A stretch of DNA of 64,000 nt from GCA-2746795 sp963747345 (GTDB lineage Bacteria; Chloroflexota; Anaerolineae; Promineifilales; Promineifilaceae), in assembly GCA_963747345.1 (NCBI GenBank), contig CAVVFA010000014.1, forward strand, positions 72,279-136,278. The letters run 5' to 3'. Positions 26,715-38,045 of the stretch are shown here, piece by piece. Each line of letters opens with the position of its first letter. Position 1 is the first letter of the stretch. The notes under the pieces are model-generated. The model was given only the letters and a program-made list of their open reading frames with translations. It made no database searches and was not told the DNA's origin. Made by a program: the position numbers and the translations under genes.

Positions 26715-26756
26715 GAGATTAGAGATTGGAGATTGGCGTGTCTCTAATCTCCGTAT
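26715..26756. repeat. Heptanucleotide repeat hairpin (GAGATTG-type)
   Basis: GAGATTA GAGATTG GAGATTG followed by TCTCTAATCTCC, at the 3' end of the MFS gene. The same heptamer family occurs at 27979, 34030, 34563, 43158 and, modified, at 54169. Confidence 0.8.
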
Positions 26757-26757
26757 T

Positions 26758-27937
26758 TTAATCACGGGAAAGATAAAGAATCAGCCAGCCAATTGCCGAA
26801 CCCGCCACCCCGATGGCATAGAGCCAATACGCACCAGCCACATCATAAATTATGCCGGTAAGCGGACTGCCCACCATGGTCACGAGATTTCGCAGGGTAA
26901 TACCATAAAGCGCCATCATCGTGGCGCGGTAAGTTTTGGGGGAAAAGGCATTGATGTAAGCAACGAAACCGACGGCAAAAAAACTGAACTGAATGCCCAA
27001 CACCAGCCGCATGGCAACCAACGTTCCCACTGAGGGATAAACCAACACAGCCGCCATACGCATCATCTGCAACGCCAACGACCAGCGCAGCAGCCGCCCT
27101 GGGGTGTAACGTTTAACCAGCCTGTCAGCCCAGAGCATGGCTGGCAGTTCGATGGCGGCATTCAGGGCATTAGCCATGCCAATTACCGAGGTGGACGCGC
27201 CCAATTCACTCATGTAGATCGGTTCAAATGAATAGACGGTGCTGCTCAACAGCCAGCTTGCGCCCAAACCAAAGGCCAAACCCATTAACCGTTTGCTTTG
27301 GGTGATAATGTGCAACGCCTGGCGCAGGTTAGTCGCAGGCTCCGGGTGCTGACATTTAGATCTGGTTTATCCACTTTGGGATTGGGTACGAGAAACAGGG
27401 TAATTACGCCCCAAACCATGCCCACTGCGTAACCGATGAAGATGATACCTAAACTGAAACAGCTTCGATGAGACGCCCGGCAACGGCCGTTACAATTGTC
27501 CAGCCTAGCGATCCCCACAAACGAATACTACCAAATCCGGTTCCCGGCACACCTTCCGCAATGTCAACCGCCAGATTGTCTGACAATGGATTCCAGCCCG
27601 CCATAACCAGAGCGATGGCAGCCACGAGCAGGGCAATCGTCCAAAATTGATCTTGTTGACCGAGGATGAGATGGAAAACGGCCGTTCCCACCAAGGCTAA
27701 TTGCAATAGTTGCCGGGGCTTATTTAGCCTGTCACTCCAGCGCCCCCATATCGGCGCCGCAACCAAACCAATAGCCGCCTGAATCGTGCCCAGCCAGCCG
27801 ATTTCCACACCGCTAAGCCCCTGCTGACGATAAAACAGCGTGATGAAGGGAAACACAAAACCACCCGCGCCAATAGTGACAAAATAATAGGCACGAATGG
27901 CCCAAAGGTTCCGTTTAGGGGAAGCTGCTGTAATCAT
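26758..27937 (-). CDS. MFS transporter, two frameshifts
   Basis: The N-terminal half starts at 27937 (MITAASPKRNLWAIRAYYF) with the MFS loop as IWGRWSDRLNKPRQLL and ends in frame one at ...AVAGRLIEA. One base later FSLGIIFIGYAVGMVWG continues it (break near 27455-27465). A second break near 27320-27350 leads to the C-terminal half (LMGLAFGLGASWLLSSTVYSFEPIYMSELG ... ). Together they give a normal 12-helix MFS protein of the same PPP-like style as 2859-4043. All parts are conserved, so errors or very recent inactivation are possible. Confidence 0.8.
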
Positions 27938-27978
27938 AAGTTTATTTGTTGATTTCTGTGCTGGGCAATTTGGAGATA

Positions 27979-28029
27979 AGAGACTAGAGATTGGAAGACG
28001 TAACCGAATCTCCAATCTCTAATCTCAAA
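27979..28029. repeat. Heptanucleotide repeat hairpin (AGAGATT-type)
   Basis: AGACTAGAGATTGGAAG and, after a spacer, AATCTCCAATCTCTAATCTC. It lies between the creatininase stop and the MFS start. Confidence 0.75.
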
Positions 28030-28854
28030 TCAGGAGGAAGCGTTTCCTTTCGTCCAAAACGCAGGGGATTGGGGCTTATTCATCCGTTCATTGAATTCGG
28101 CAACCAACTGCGGCGACAGGGTGTCGGCTTTGATGACCTGGATTGCCTTGACCAGTTTAGCAACATCTTGGGCCAAGAACGCTTTCCCTTTTTCTGGCGT
28201 CGCCGGGCGGGCATCTCCCACGACCATGTGTGGATATTGACTGTACCAATCGACCTGGGAATATGCCCCAACAGCGGCTAAGTCGGCATTCCGGCGCAGG
28301 TTGGTAAACGGCTCGGGTGGCGCTTGCTCCAGGTTAACAAGACTGTCGTCGATGGCGCGAATGAGGCTGGTTTCCCATTCACAGGCATGACCATTCTCAT
28401 CGGTCTCCAACAGGCTCGTATCTGCCACGAAGAAGGGAGACTGCACAAAGTAAACGACATAGGGCTTTTGCTTTTCCGGCAATGTTTGCACAAAAAAGTT
28501 CAAGAAGTAGCGATTGCCGCCGTGACCACTGAACAAAATGATTTTGTTGATGCCGTTACGGTACATTTCATCACAAATATTCTCCAACAACGCCATAATC
28601 AATTCCCGTTTGATGACAAGGCCGCCGGGCAGATGGGCGGTTTCTACATTCGTGCCAAATGGATAGGCTGGAAAGACGATAATCGGCTCTTGCTTGGCGG
28701 ATTCAACGGCAACCCAGTGGGCAGTGAACATGTCGGTTCCTAATGGCGCGTGGGGACCGTGGGCTTCGATAACGCCAAGGGGAATGATGCCGACGCGATT
28801 GGCTTGGATAACGGCCGTTTCAAAATCTAGTGAACTCAAATTTTCCCATTGCAT
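28030..28854 (-). CDS. Creatininase-family amidohydrolase
   Basis: A 274-residue metal-dependent hydrolase. Metal ligands are visible in VIEAHGPHAPLGTDMF (Glu, His, Asp), FSGHGGN (His) and CEWETS (Glu). The family includes creatinine amidohydrolase, the mycofactocin peptidase MftE and formamide hydrolases of flavin/F420 biosynthesis; the exact substrate is not readable. The start at 28854 (MQWENLSSL) is chosen for GAGGAG nine bases upstream. Confidence 0.88.
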   Translation of the reverse strand: MQWENLSSLDFETAVIQANRVGIIPLGVIEAHGPHAPLGTDMFTAHWVAVESAKQEPIIVFPAYPFGTNVETAHLPGGLVIKRELIMALLENICDEMYRNGINKIILFSGHGGNRYFLNFFVQTLPEKQKPYVVYFVQSPFFVADTSLLETDENGHACEWETSLIRAIDDSLVNLEQAPPEPFTNLRRNADLAAVGAYSQVDWYSQYPHMVVGDARPATPEKGKAFLAQDVAKLVKAIQVIKADTLSPQLVAEFNERMNKPQSPAFWTKGNASS

Positions 28855-28994
28855 AATGATTTGCTCCTCATTCATTCAAATTTAAAGTGAAGATCGAGTT
28901 TACCAATGTAAGCGCTTTCTTTCAACCAATTAGGACTAGCGATTAGGGCATACGCAACACACTCTTTTTTCCGTGCCATCCACGTTCAATCCTC

Positions 28995-29000
28995 TATAAT
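28995..29000 (+). promoter_or_regulatory. -10 box placed for a leaderless transcript
   Basis: TATAAT lies exactly six bases before the ATG at 29007, so transcription would start at or next to the start codon. There is no ribosome-binding site and no convincing -35. The same spacing occurs at 38861 and 55097. Confidence 0.45.
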
Positions 29001-29006
29001 TGCTTG

Positions 29007-29834
29007 ATGAAACTATTCGCCATCGCTGATTTACACCTCGGTCGCCCAGACAACCGGCAAGCCTTGCTCGATTTACCGCCCCACCCCGAAGATTGGCTCA
29101 TTGTTGTCGGAGATGTTTGCGAGAACACCGCCCTCTTCGAGAAAGCAATGCTCCATCTCAGCCAGAAATTCGCCAAGCTGTTTTGGACACCGGGTAACCA
29201 CGATTTATGGACAATGCCCACCGAAAATGAGGCATCGCGTGGTGTGTTTCGGTACAATGAACTGGTTGCTATTTGCCGCCGATATGGCATCCACACCCCT
29301 GAAGATGCATATGTCCGTTGGCCGCTCAGTCCAGAGCCACTTTTCATTGCCCCCATTTTCACCCTCTATGATTATTCTTTTCGTCCGCCAGATGTATCGT
29401 TGGAAACGGCCGTTTCCTGGGCATCTGAAACAAACGTCATCTGTACCGACGAATACTTGCTCCACCCCGATCCCCTAACCTCCCGCGAAGAATGGTGCGC
29501 CGTCCGCTGTCGCTACACGGAAATCCGCCTGGCCGAAACCGCCAAACAAGGCTCACTCATCCTCGCCAGCCATTTCCCCCTGCGCTACGATCTCGTGAAC
29601 ATTCCCCGTATCCCCCGTTTCTCACTCTGGTGCGGTACCAAACAGACTGAGGATTGGCATAGCAGGTATCCGGTAACGGCCGTTGTCTACGGCCATCTCC
29701 ACGTGCGTGGCACCCACCTGCGCGATAACATCCCGCACACCGAAGTCTCCTTCGGCTACCCTCACCAATGGAATAAACAACGGGGCATATCAGGTTATTT
29801 ACACGAGGTTGTCACAACACCCCCGATTCGCTGA
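29007..29834 (+). CDS. Metallophosphoesterase
   Basis: A 275-residue calcineurin-like phosphoesterase. All five motifs are present: FAIADLHLG (D-x-H), IVVGDVCEN (GD), FWTPGNHDLW (GNHD), LASHFPLR (H) and VYGHLHVRGTH (GHxH). It binds two metals; it may act on nucleotides or phosphoproteins. The start at 29007 follows a TATAAT by six bases and lacks a ribosome-binding site. Confidence 0.9.
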   Translation: MKLFAIADLHLGRPDNRQALLDLPPHPEDWLIVVGDVCENTALFEKAMLHLSQKFAKLFWTPGNHDLWTMPTENEASRGVFRYNELVAICRRYGIHTPEDAYVRWPLSPEPLFIAPIFTLYDYSFRPPDVSLETAVSWASETNVICTDEYLLHPDPLTSREEWCAVRCRYTEIRLAETAKQGSLILASHFPLRYDLVNIPRIPRFSLWCGTKQTEDWHSRYPVTAVVYGHLHVRGTHLRDNIPHTEVSFGYPHQWNKQRGISGYLHEVVTTPPIR

Positions 29835-29994
29835 ATCCTCCTATTTCCGCTAAAATTCTCGCTGGTTATCGACCAGCTAATGGAAAGCTAAGGTAATGGT
29901 TAAGGTTTTTTTACAGTTGGTGTGTATAACAGGAGAAACCGAAGAGGAATACAGCCTACAGATTTGGGTCTTCACTGTGCGCTGACAATAAATA

Positions 29995-30774
29995 ATGAGT
30001 TCAAAAATCGGATATTACTTATCTTCCATCCCAACCATTTTAGGCCAAGTCAGCAACTGGGTTGAGATTCCGACTCTGCTTTTTAGCAAAAAGCCAATCG
30101 TTCTTAAACTGAAAAACGGCCGTTCCTTCAAAGTACGCAACGTCATGGATGTGTGGATTGTCAAAGAGACCTGTTTAGACCGTGATTACGAGGTCAACGG
30201 GGTTGCTATCGTTGATGGCTGGACGGTGATTGATATCGGCTCCGGCATTGGCGAATTTGCAATTATGACGGCAGCAGAACACCCAGCCTGCCAGGTTTTC
30301 GCCTATGAGCCATTCCCTGAATCTTTTGCCCTGCTCCAAGAAAATTTGGCGCTGAATAAAACCGGCAACGTACACGCTTTTCAGATTGCGGTCGGGGCCA
30401 CATCGGGGCAAATGACACTGGCGACCACAGGAGAAGCGGTGCAGCATACCACCACGGGCAGCGATGTGTCGGGGAACGCCACTTCCTTTATTGACGTGCA
30501 AGGCATCTCATTTGAGGAACTGTTTGAGACGAACGGCATCACCCGCTGTAATTTTTTGAAGATTGATTGCGAAGGCTGTGAGTTCGAACTGCTTTTTAGC
30601 GCAAGTTCGGCCACGTTAGCAAAAATTGACCATATTTGTATGGAATATCACAATGGATTTACCGACCACACCCACACAGAATTGGCTAAACATTTAGAAG
30701 AAAATGGCTTCCAGGTAAAGGTAACGCCCAATCCTGTGCATGATTTTCTGGGCTTTCTGTACGCATACCGTTAA
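29995..30774 (+). CDS. FkbM-family methyltransferase
   Basis: A 259-residue SAM-dependent methyltransferase. SAM motif I is TVIDIGSGIGEFAIM, motif II FAYEPFPESFALL, and the FkbM signature NFLKIDCEGCEFELL is clear. FkbM proteins commonly O-methylate sugars or polyketides. The neighbouring membrane glycosyltransferase-like genes suggest a role in modifying a cell-surface glycan (inference). Confidence 0.9.
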   Translation: MSSKIGYYLSSIPTILGQVSNWVEIPTLLFSKKPIVLKLKNGRSFKVRNVMDVWIVKETCLDRDYEVNGVAIVDGWTVIDIGSGIGEFAIMTAAEHPACQVFAYEPFPESFALLQENLALNKTGNVHAFQIAVGATSGQMTLATTGEAVQHTTTGSDVSGNATSFIDVQGISFEELFETNGITRCNFLKIDCEGCEFELLFSASSATLAKIDHICMEYHNGFTDHTHTELAKHLEENGFQVKVTPNPVHDFLGFLYAYR

Positions 30775-33700
30775 CTAATTACACGGACACGACTGTAACT
30801 TTATGAATCCTGAAGAGAACGAACTAACTGACACCCAAACGGCCGTTTCCCCTGAACCACCATCTACTGCAGAAACGGCCGTTTCTCGCCAATTTAAGTG
30901 GGAATCCCTCACCATCATTCTGCTGATTCTCGTGATGGCGATTGCGGCTTATTTCCGCTTCACCGGTCTCAACTGGGACGAAAACTTTCACCTCCACCCA
31001 GACGAACGTTTCCTCACCATCGTCGCCTCCCAGCTGCAAACCGTCTCCGACCCCCTCGCCTATCTAAAAACCAGCGAATCCACCCTCAACCCGTACAACG
31101 CCGGGCAAAGTTTCTACGTCTACGGCAACTTCCCGATGACCGTCACCCGCTATCATCGCGGAGTGGGCCACAAAAGTTTGCGATCTGTTCCCCGGCGACG
31201 GCACGCCCGACAGCGCCCTTTGCGCTTACAATTTTGTCGCCTATGACGGCGTTCACTTACTCGGACGGCTGCTGTCTGGACTGGTGGATCTCGTCTCCGT
31301 GCTGTTTATTTTTCTCATTGGCCGTCGTTTGTATGATTGGCGGGTCGGCTTGCTCGGAGCCTTGCTCCTGGCGCTGTCCGTTCTGCCCATCCAGCAAAGC
31401 CATTTCTTCACGATGGATAACTGGGCCGCCGCCCTGACCACGTTTACGATCTACACGGCCGTTCGTGCCGCCAGTCTCGGTGATGAAGAAGCAGGCTGGA
31501 AAAAGCGCTGGTGGGTGCTGTTTGGTCTCGGTTTAGGGCTGACGGTTGCCTCCCGCATCAACGTGGCTCCGTTAGCTGGCATTTCGGTGCTGGCGGGCAT
31601 CATCTGGCTTCATCAACGGGGTCATAACTGGCACGATTGGCTCACGCCCAAAGTCTTGGTGGAAAACACGCCGACGGCCATCGACGCCCAGCGCGTGGTC
31701 TTGGGTCTGATTTTGGCGGCGGTCATTTCCATCATCACCTTCCGCCTTGCCCAGCCCTACGCCTTCGCCGATGCGACGATTGCCCGCGAAGAAGTGTTGG
31801 CCGCTACCGGACAAGAAGCAGGTTTTTTGGGAACGGCCGTTCGCAGTATCGTCGGTCTCAACCCCCAATTCCGCAGCAACATGGCAGAAATTCAGCGCCT
31901 GCAACAGCCAGACGCCAACTTCCCGCCAGCCGTGCAATGGGTCAGCCGCACCCCCATCCTGTTCCCCTTCACCAACATGGTCTTATACGGCATGGGATTG
32001 CTGGCCGGACTCGCCGCCTGGTTTGGCTTTTTCTGGGCGTTGTGGCGCATCATCAAAGTAAAACCAGACTGGGTGAGCCACGCCATTCCCGTCGCCTGGG
32101 TGGGCGTCTATTTCCTGTTTACCGCCACCCGCTGGGTCAAATCCATCCGCTATTTCTTGCCCATCTACCCCATGTTACTCCTGTTGGCGGCGTGGGCGCT
32201 GTTTGCCATTTGGGACAGAGCCAAAGCACGAGACAAGGCCAAGCAGCAGTGGTTCCGGCGGGTTCTGGCTGGGGGTATGATAACGGCCGTTGTCCTTTAC
32301 ACCTTCGCCTGGGCCTGGACATTCCTGGAAACCTACAAGCACCCGCTCACCCGCGTCGCGGCCTCTGCCTGGATATACGAAAATATCCCCAGCGGCGCAA
32401 CGCTCATTTATGAAGCGGACGGGGTGGAAAAAGAACACAATTTACCGCTCAAAGAATACAGTTTCATTGACGGTATCCCGCTCATACTCGGCTTTCCGAT
32501 GCCCGAAGATGGCACACTGAAAGCCGTCCGCCTCAATTACCTGCAAACAGATGGCTCAGGCGAGCAACCCTTTGCCTTTACCGCAGGTTACATGGACGGA
32601 AATAATTTGGAAACGGCCGTTACCCTCAACAACGAGCGCCAAGCCGTCACCCTGGATTTGCCTGATCACGCGGCGCAACAAGATGCCTTCCAGCAAATCA
32701 CCCTGCAAATAACAGAAGGGAACGGGACCGTCAACGCCAGCACAAGCAAGTTGATGAATGAGCATTGGGACGATTCGCTGCCGGTTTCGGTAAACGGCCG
32801 TTCTGGTTATGGCGCTTATTACACGGCCGTCGGCGGCGAACCGCTGCCCGTCACCTGGCCTGACACCGTAGAAAAACGTCAAGATGTCACCACCTGGCTA
32901 GAAGAATCCGACTACATCGTCCTCAGCAGTCAACGCGCTTTATGGTCACTGCCCCGTATCCCCCTCACCTACCCGCTCATGATTAAATTTTACGAGAGCT
33001 TGTTCAACGGGGACTTGGGCTTCGATCTCGTCTATCAAAATCAAGTCGATTACCAGATTGGTCCGCTCCACATCAGCGATGTCGGTGGCACTGCCCGGTG
33101 GGGCGCACAGCCAGAAGTGGGCTGGCCGCCGCCAGGCGCTCTCGCCGTCGAAGAAGCGTTCAGCGTTTATGATCACGCGCCTGTCTGGATTTTTGCCAAG
33201 AATGACAATTACAGTTTGGAAAACACGCTTAACGTCTTAGGCAGTGTCAATTTGAACCAGACGCTGTTCATGACACCCGGCGACGCCACCCAGGCCCCCA
33301 ACGCCATGATGCTCACCTCCGCCCAGCAAGCCATTCAGCAAGCGGGCGGCACGTTCAGCGAGATGTTTAACGTGGATGGTATCCTGTCTACTAATTCGAC
33401 TTTAGCGGCTGTGGTTTGGTGGATAACGGCCGTTATCCTTGGCTGGCTCGCTTTCCCCTTAACCTACATCGTCTTAGGCGGTCTCCCCGACAAAGGGTAC
33501 GTGTTGGCACGTATTTTTGCCCAACTCTTCCTCTCCTACTTCGTCTGGATTACCGCCAGCTACGGTCTGCTGCCCAATACACGCGGCACCATTCTCATCG
33601 GGCTGCTGCTGATGCTGCTCCTGAGCGCCCTCGTCCTCTGGCGGCGCTGGGCTGAAATCAAGCCCTTCATCCGCAGCAATCTCAAATACTTCGTCATCGT

Positions 33701-34029
33701 AGAAACCATCGGCGTAGCCCTGTTCCTCATCGCCATCATCGTCCGCCTGGGCAACCCCGACGTGTGGGACATCATCTGGGGCGGCGAAAAACCGATGGAC
33801 CTCTCCTACTTCAACGCCGTCCTCAAATCCACCACCTTCCCCCCTACGATCCCTGGTTCGCAGGCGGCTACATCAACTACTACTACTACGGCTACGTCTT
33901 CGTTGGCGTTCTCACCAAACTGCTGGGCATCGTGCCCACTATGGCCTACAACCTCATCCTGCCCATGCTCTTTAGCTTCACAGGATTGGGCGCATTTGCC
34001 ATTGCTTATAATCTGGTGGCCTATGGCAA

Positions 34030-34095
34030 GCAGAGATTAGAGATTAAAGATTTGACAAACAATCTCCAATCTCCAATCTCCAATCTCAAGTCAAT
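34030..34095. repeat. Heptanucleotide repeat inside YYY gene 1
   Basis: AGAGATTAGAGATTAAAG, a spacer, then AATCTCCAATCTCCAATCTC. It is translated in the membrane protein as QRLEIKDL...NLQSPISNLKS, in a loop between helices. Insertion into a gene is unusual for this repeat class, which is otherwise found between genes. Confidence 0.8.
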
Positions 34096-34498
34096 CAATC
34101 TTCAGCCGACAGGCTCTCATCGCTGGTCTCATCGCCGCCGTCCTCGCCGTGCTGGTTGGCAATCTCGCCGAAGTTGGCGTGATGCTCGATGTATGGCAAA
34201 AGGCAGGCAATACCGCCATCGCTACCGGCATCGGCGGCTTAGACGCGCTGCTGCGCACCTTCGACGGTGCACTCAACATGGCAACCGGTCAACCTGCCCC
34301 CATCTACCCCGGCGACTGGTTCTGGACTGCCACCCGCGCCATCAACTACCTGCCCGGCGAAACCGCGCCCATCACCGAATTCCCCTTCTTCACCTTCCTC
34401 TACGGCGACCTGCACGCCCATATGATCAGTATGCCGCTGCAACTGTTGGCATTGGGCTGGGCAGTTAGTTTGGCCTTATTACCACAAAAATCCTCAAG

Positions 34499-34609
34499 TA
34501 GACCTGTGCTGAGCGCCGCCGAAGTAGACGCAGAGATGCAGAGAGAGAAATCTGCGGATGATGAAATCTCTAATCTCCAATCTCCAATCTCCAATCTCCA
34601 ATCCTCCTG
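34499..34609. repeat. Composite repeat inserted in frame in YYY gene 1
   Basis: GTAGACCTGTGCTGAGCGCC with GCCGAAGTAGACGCAGAGATG, then AATCTGCGGATGATGAAATC and four AATCTCC units. The protein reads PVLSAAEVDAEMQRE then ISNLQSPISNLQSS between two transmembrane helices. A homologous insert sits in YYY gene 2 at 37902, and a non-coding copy lies at 43804. Confidence 0.8.
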
Positions 34610-37119
34610 GTGGGAAACCATCCTCCTCTGGTTCACTGGCGCCCTCACCATCGGCGTGCTTTGGCCGACAAATTCCTGGGATTGGCCGACCTATTTGGTC
34701 ATTGGCATATTGGCCGTAGTTTTCCACGCTTATCGGCAAAACGAAGAAAAGTTCTCCTGGTCGATGGTGGGGCAAGCCTTGTTGCAAGCCATCATTCTGG
34801 GCGCATTGTCTGTGCTGCTGTTCTGGCCGTTCCGCGCTAATTTTGGCTCTGGTTACAGTTCCATCAAAGCCATGGCCTGGCACCTACACCCATTTATCCA
34901 ATTACCTGATCATTTGGGGCTTGTTCCTCTTCTTCATCATTGGCTACTTACTGTTTGGAATTCCGCGCCTGGACAAAGACCTGGACGTTTGACGGCTTGG
35001 TACGCTGGAAATCTATCGGCTGGCTGGTCATGGCTATCCTCTTCTTGTTTGCCTTCGTCTTGCTGCTGCTGATGATGCGCGGTTATTACATCGCGCCAGT
35101 GGTGTTGACGCTGGTTGTATGGGCAGGCTTGCTTGGGTTGCGCCCTGGACTGGCTCCAGAACGGCGTATCGCCTTGATTCTCATTTCAGCTTCGTTGGCA
35201 CTAACGCTTTTTGTGGAATTCTTTGTTTTGGAAGGCGACATTGGCCGGATGAATACCGTCTTCAAAATCTACATGCAAGTGTGGCTGATTTTGAGTGTGG
35301 TTAGCGGTGCGGCGGCGATGTGGGTGTGGCAGGCGATTCGGGGCAAACAAACAGCTCGGCGTCGTCTGGCAAGTGGCGTTGGGCGTCTTGCTCTTTGCCG
35401 CGCTGCTCTATCCGCTGTTGGCAACCAACGCCAAGTGGAACATCCGCATGAGCAAGGATGCGCCTAATTCGCTGGATGGCATGGCGTTTATGGAGTATGT
35501 GGAATACGGCGAATACAATGGCACGATGGTTCCGCTCAAATATGATTACGATGCTATCCAATGGATGCAGCGCAATATTGAAGGCTCGCCGGTGATTGCA
35601 GAAGGTCACAGCCATAACAATGGCGGCTTTAGCCCCTACCGTTCCATCACAAATCGGGTGGCGATGTATACTGGTCTGCCAGCCATTGCGGGCTGGGATT
35701 GGCATCAACGGCAGCAGCGGGCTGTGCTGCCCGGCAATTTTGTCAGCAACCGCATTGAGGATGTGAATCGACTGTACAATACGCCTGATATTTATGAAGC
35801 GCAGGCGCTGCTAGATTTGTACGATGTGGGTTATGTCTATGTGGGGCAGTTGGAAGAGGCGTACTACGCTCCCGATGGCCTGGCAAAGTTTGCCCAAATG
35901 GCGGAGCTTGGCCTATTGCAAGAGGTTTACCGGAATGACGGTACGGTGATTTATGAGGTTAGGCCGTCGGCACAAGCTGCGGCTGGAACTGAAACTGGAA
36001 TGGATGATCCTCCAGATATTATAGGAAGCCCGATTCATCGGGCTGGAACTGTTCACTGTTTACTGAACACTGTTAACTAAAATTATGGCTTTTATCTGAT
36101 ATTTTTGCGGCGATACGTTGGTGGTTTGTTCTGCTGGTGATGGGAACGGCCGTTTTCCCCATTGCCTATCATTTTCTCAAACCCCTGCCCGACCGGGGCT
36201 ACGCCTTCACCAAAATGTTGGGCTGCTGCTGGTTAGTTTTTTCCTGTGGCTGTTAGGCAGTCTTGGCTTTTTGCGTAACGACATCGGCGGTATCTTGGTC
36301 GCTTTGGCTATTACCATCGGCATTGTCGGGCTACGCGATTTGGCAGGAACAGCGGCGATGAAGAAAGTTCCATAACCGGTTGGCTGCGTGGTAATTGGTC
36401 ACAAATCGTCGATAACTGAATTGGTTTTCCTGGTGATGTTTGGCTTGTGGGTTTGGGTTCGTGCGCAAAATCCAGCCATCAGCGCCACCGAAAAGCCGAT
36501 GGATTTCGCCTTCCTCAATGTCCATGAGCCGCAGCGCCGCCATGCCGCCAGAAGACCCCTGGCTCTCTGGCTTTGGCATCAGCTACTACTATTTTGGCTA
36601 TTTGATGACCTCTGTGATTGCGCGGTTGGCGTTTGTGCCTGAGTACATCGCCTTTAATTTGGGTATTGCCTGGCTGGTGGCGGGAACGGCCGTTGGCGCT
36701 TTTGGACTCGTCTACAACATGATCGCCCTGAACGGCAAACGCAGCTGCGGCTGTGGTTTTGGGGCTGTTAGCCGCCGTGGCATTACCCATCGCAGGCAAT
36801 CAGCAAATGACAATGGAAGTGCTGCACGCCAGCAATGCCGGTTCCCCTGCCTTTTGGGAATGGCTCGATGTGCGTGACATCAACGACGCCGCCCATTCCT
36901 GGTGCGCCAGCCCGTTACGAAGGCGGCAGCTGGTGGTGGTGGCGTTCCTCCCGTCCCATCCACGAATATACCCTGGCTGGCAATGCCGAAGAAGGGCTTG
37001 GAACCGATTGTCGAGTTCCCCGGCTTCAGCTTTGTGCTGGGCGATATGCACCCGCATGTGATGGCCTTGCCGTTTGCGTTTTTGAGTCTGGCAATGGCGA
37101 TGACTTGGTGGCTGGCTGA

Positions 37120-37215
37120 AAGCAGTGAACAGTGGACAGTAAACAGTGAACAGTCGGTGCGTAACAGGAAGCGGTCGCGCTTCCGTTCACAATTCACAAT
37201 TCACAATTCTTATTC
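37120..37215. repeat. Two heptanucleotide repeats inside YYY gene 2
   Basis: ACAGTGA ACAGTGG ACAGTAA ACAGTGA units at about 37127-37155 and three TCACAAT units at 37189-37210. They are read as SSEQWTVNSEQ and SQFTIHNS in one open frame, between two helices. Confidence 0.8.
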
Positions 37216-37901
37216 ATTATTGATTGGCCTTTCTACATTTTTACAGCGCTTATTCTCGGCGGGCTTATCATTCCTCAACACCTGGGATGTGCTCATTTAT
37301 TTGTTTGTGATTGTGGGCGCGTTTGTGTTGGCGCGCTGGCGACGTGAAGGGTGGCATTGGGGCTTAGTTGGACAAGGGGTGGTAACGGCCGTTATCCTCC
37401 TCCTCATCGCTTTCATCCTCTACCTGCCCTTCTTCCTCGGTTTCAAATCACAGGCGAGTGCGCCGTTTTTGCTGCCGATGATGATGCGACCGACACGGTT
37501 GGCGCAATATTTTGTCATCTTCGCCATGCCGTTGTGGGCGATTACGATTTTGCTGTTGGCGCTGGCTGTCCGCCAACGGTTCCGCTACTGGACAAAAGGG
37601 GTGTTAACGGCCGTTTCTCTCCTGATCATCCTCTTCTTCGCCACCTTCTTCTTTAGCTGGATGATCGCCGCCAGCCCGGATGGCGCCGGGCGCACGATCG
37701 CTCTCGCCAATGAATTGGGTGTGACGCTGGATCCGCGTATTGAGGGGGTTGGTTAGTCCGTTGTGGGGGATAACGGCCGTTTTTAGCCATTGCCCCCGCC
37801 TTCTTCAGCAGTCGTATCGCTTACGGCGCACTCACCCTCTATCTGTCTGGATTGGTCGCGCTCATCGTGATGATTGCGCATGAACAATTATCCTCACGCG
37901 G

Positions 37902-38045
37902 ACTTGTACTGAGCGATGTCGAAGCAGACACAGAGACGCAGAGGGAGGAAGAAAGGCAAGAAGAACTAGAGGAGCAGGCTGTAGAAGAAAAATCTGCGGA
38001 ATCCTTCGACAAGCTCAGGACAAGTTCTGCGAAATCTGTGGATGA
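37902..38045. repeat. Composite repeat inserted in frame in YYY gene 2
   Basis: GGACTTGTACTGAGCGATG with TCGAAGCAGACACAGAGACG, an acidic purine-rich stretch, AAATCTGCGG, then CTTCGACAAGCTCAGG and AAATCTGTGGATG. The protein reads LVLSDVEADTETQREE ... SFDKLRTSSAKSVDE, which is unlike the flanking helices and similar to the insert in YYY gene 1. Confidence 0.8.

Larger units (their letters stand above)
30803..36080 (+). pseudogene. Giant YYY-motif membrane protein 1 (GT39-like N-terminus + DUF2298), about five frameshifts
   Basis: One locus of roughly 1750 codons. The N-terminal part resembles dolichyl-phosphate-mannose glycosyltransferases: LNWDENFHLHPDERFLTIVA, then many helices. The C-terminal part is a DUF2298/Chlor_Arch_YYY protein: YINYYYYGYVFVGVL with the tyrosine run, ITEFPFFTFLYGDLHAHMISMP, and GDIGRMNTVFKIYMQVW, all family hallmarks. 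The frame changes near 31150 (an extra C in TATCATCGCG), 33842, 34100, 34895 and 35340. Coding signal is conserved on both sides of each. A repeat-derived insert lies at about 34499-34609. Likely role: lipid-linked sugar transfer or surface glycoprotein synthesis at the membrane. Annotated as broken, but indel errors are a real alternative. Confidence 0.8.

Noticed and set aside
31572..32882. Several plus- and minus-strand frames overlapping YYY gene 1
   Set aside because: Arg/His/Pro-rich translations typical of shadow frames. The overlapping membrane-protein frame has clear family motifs.
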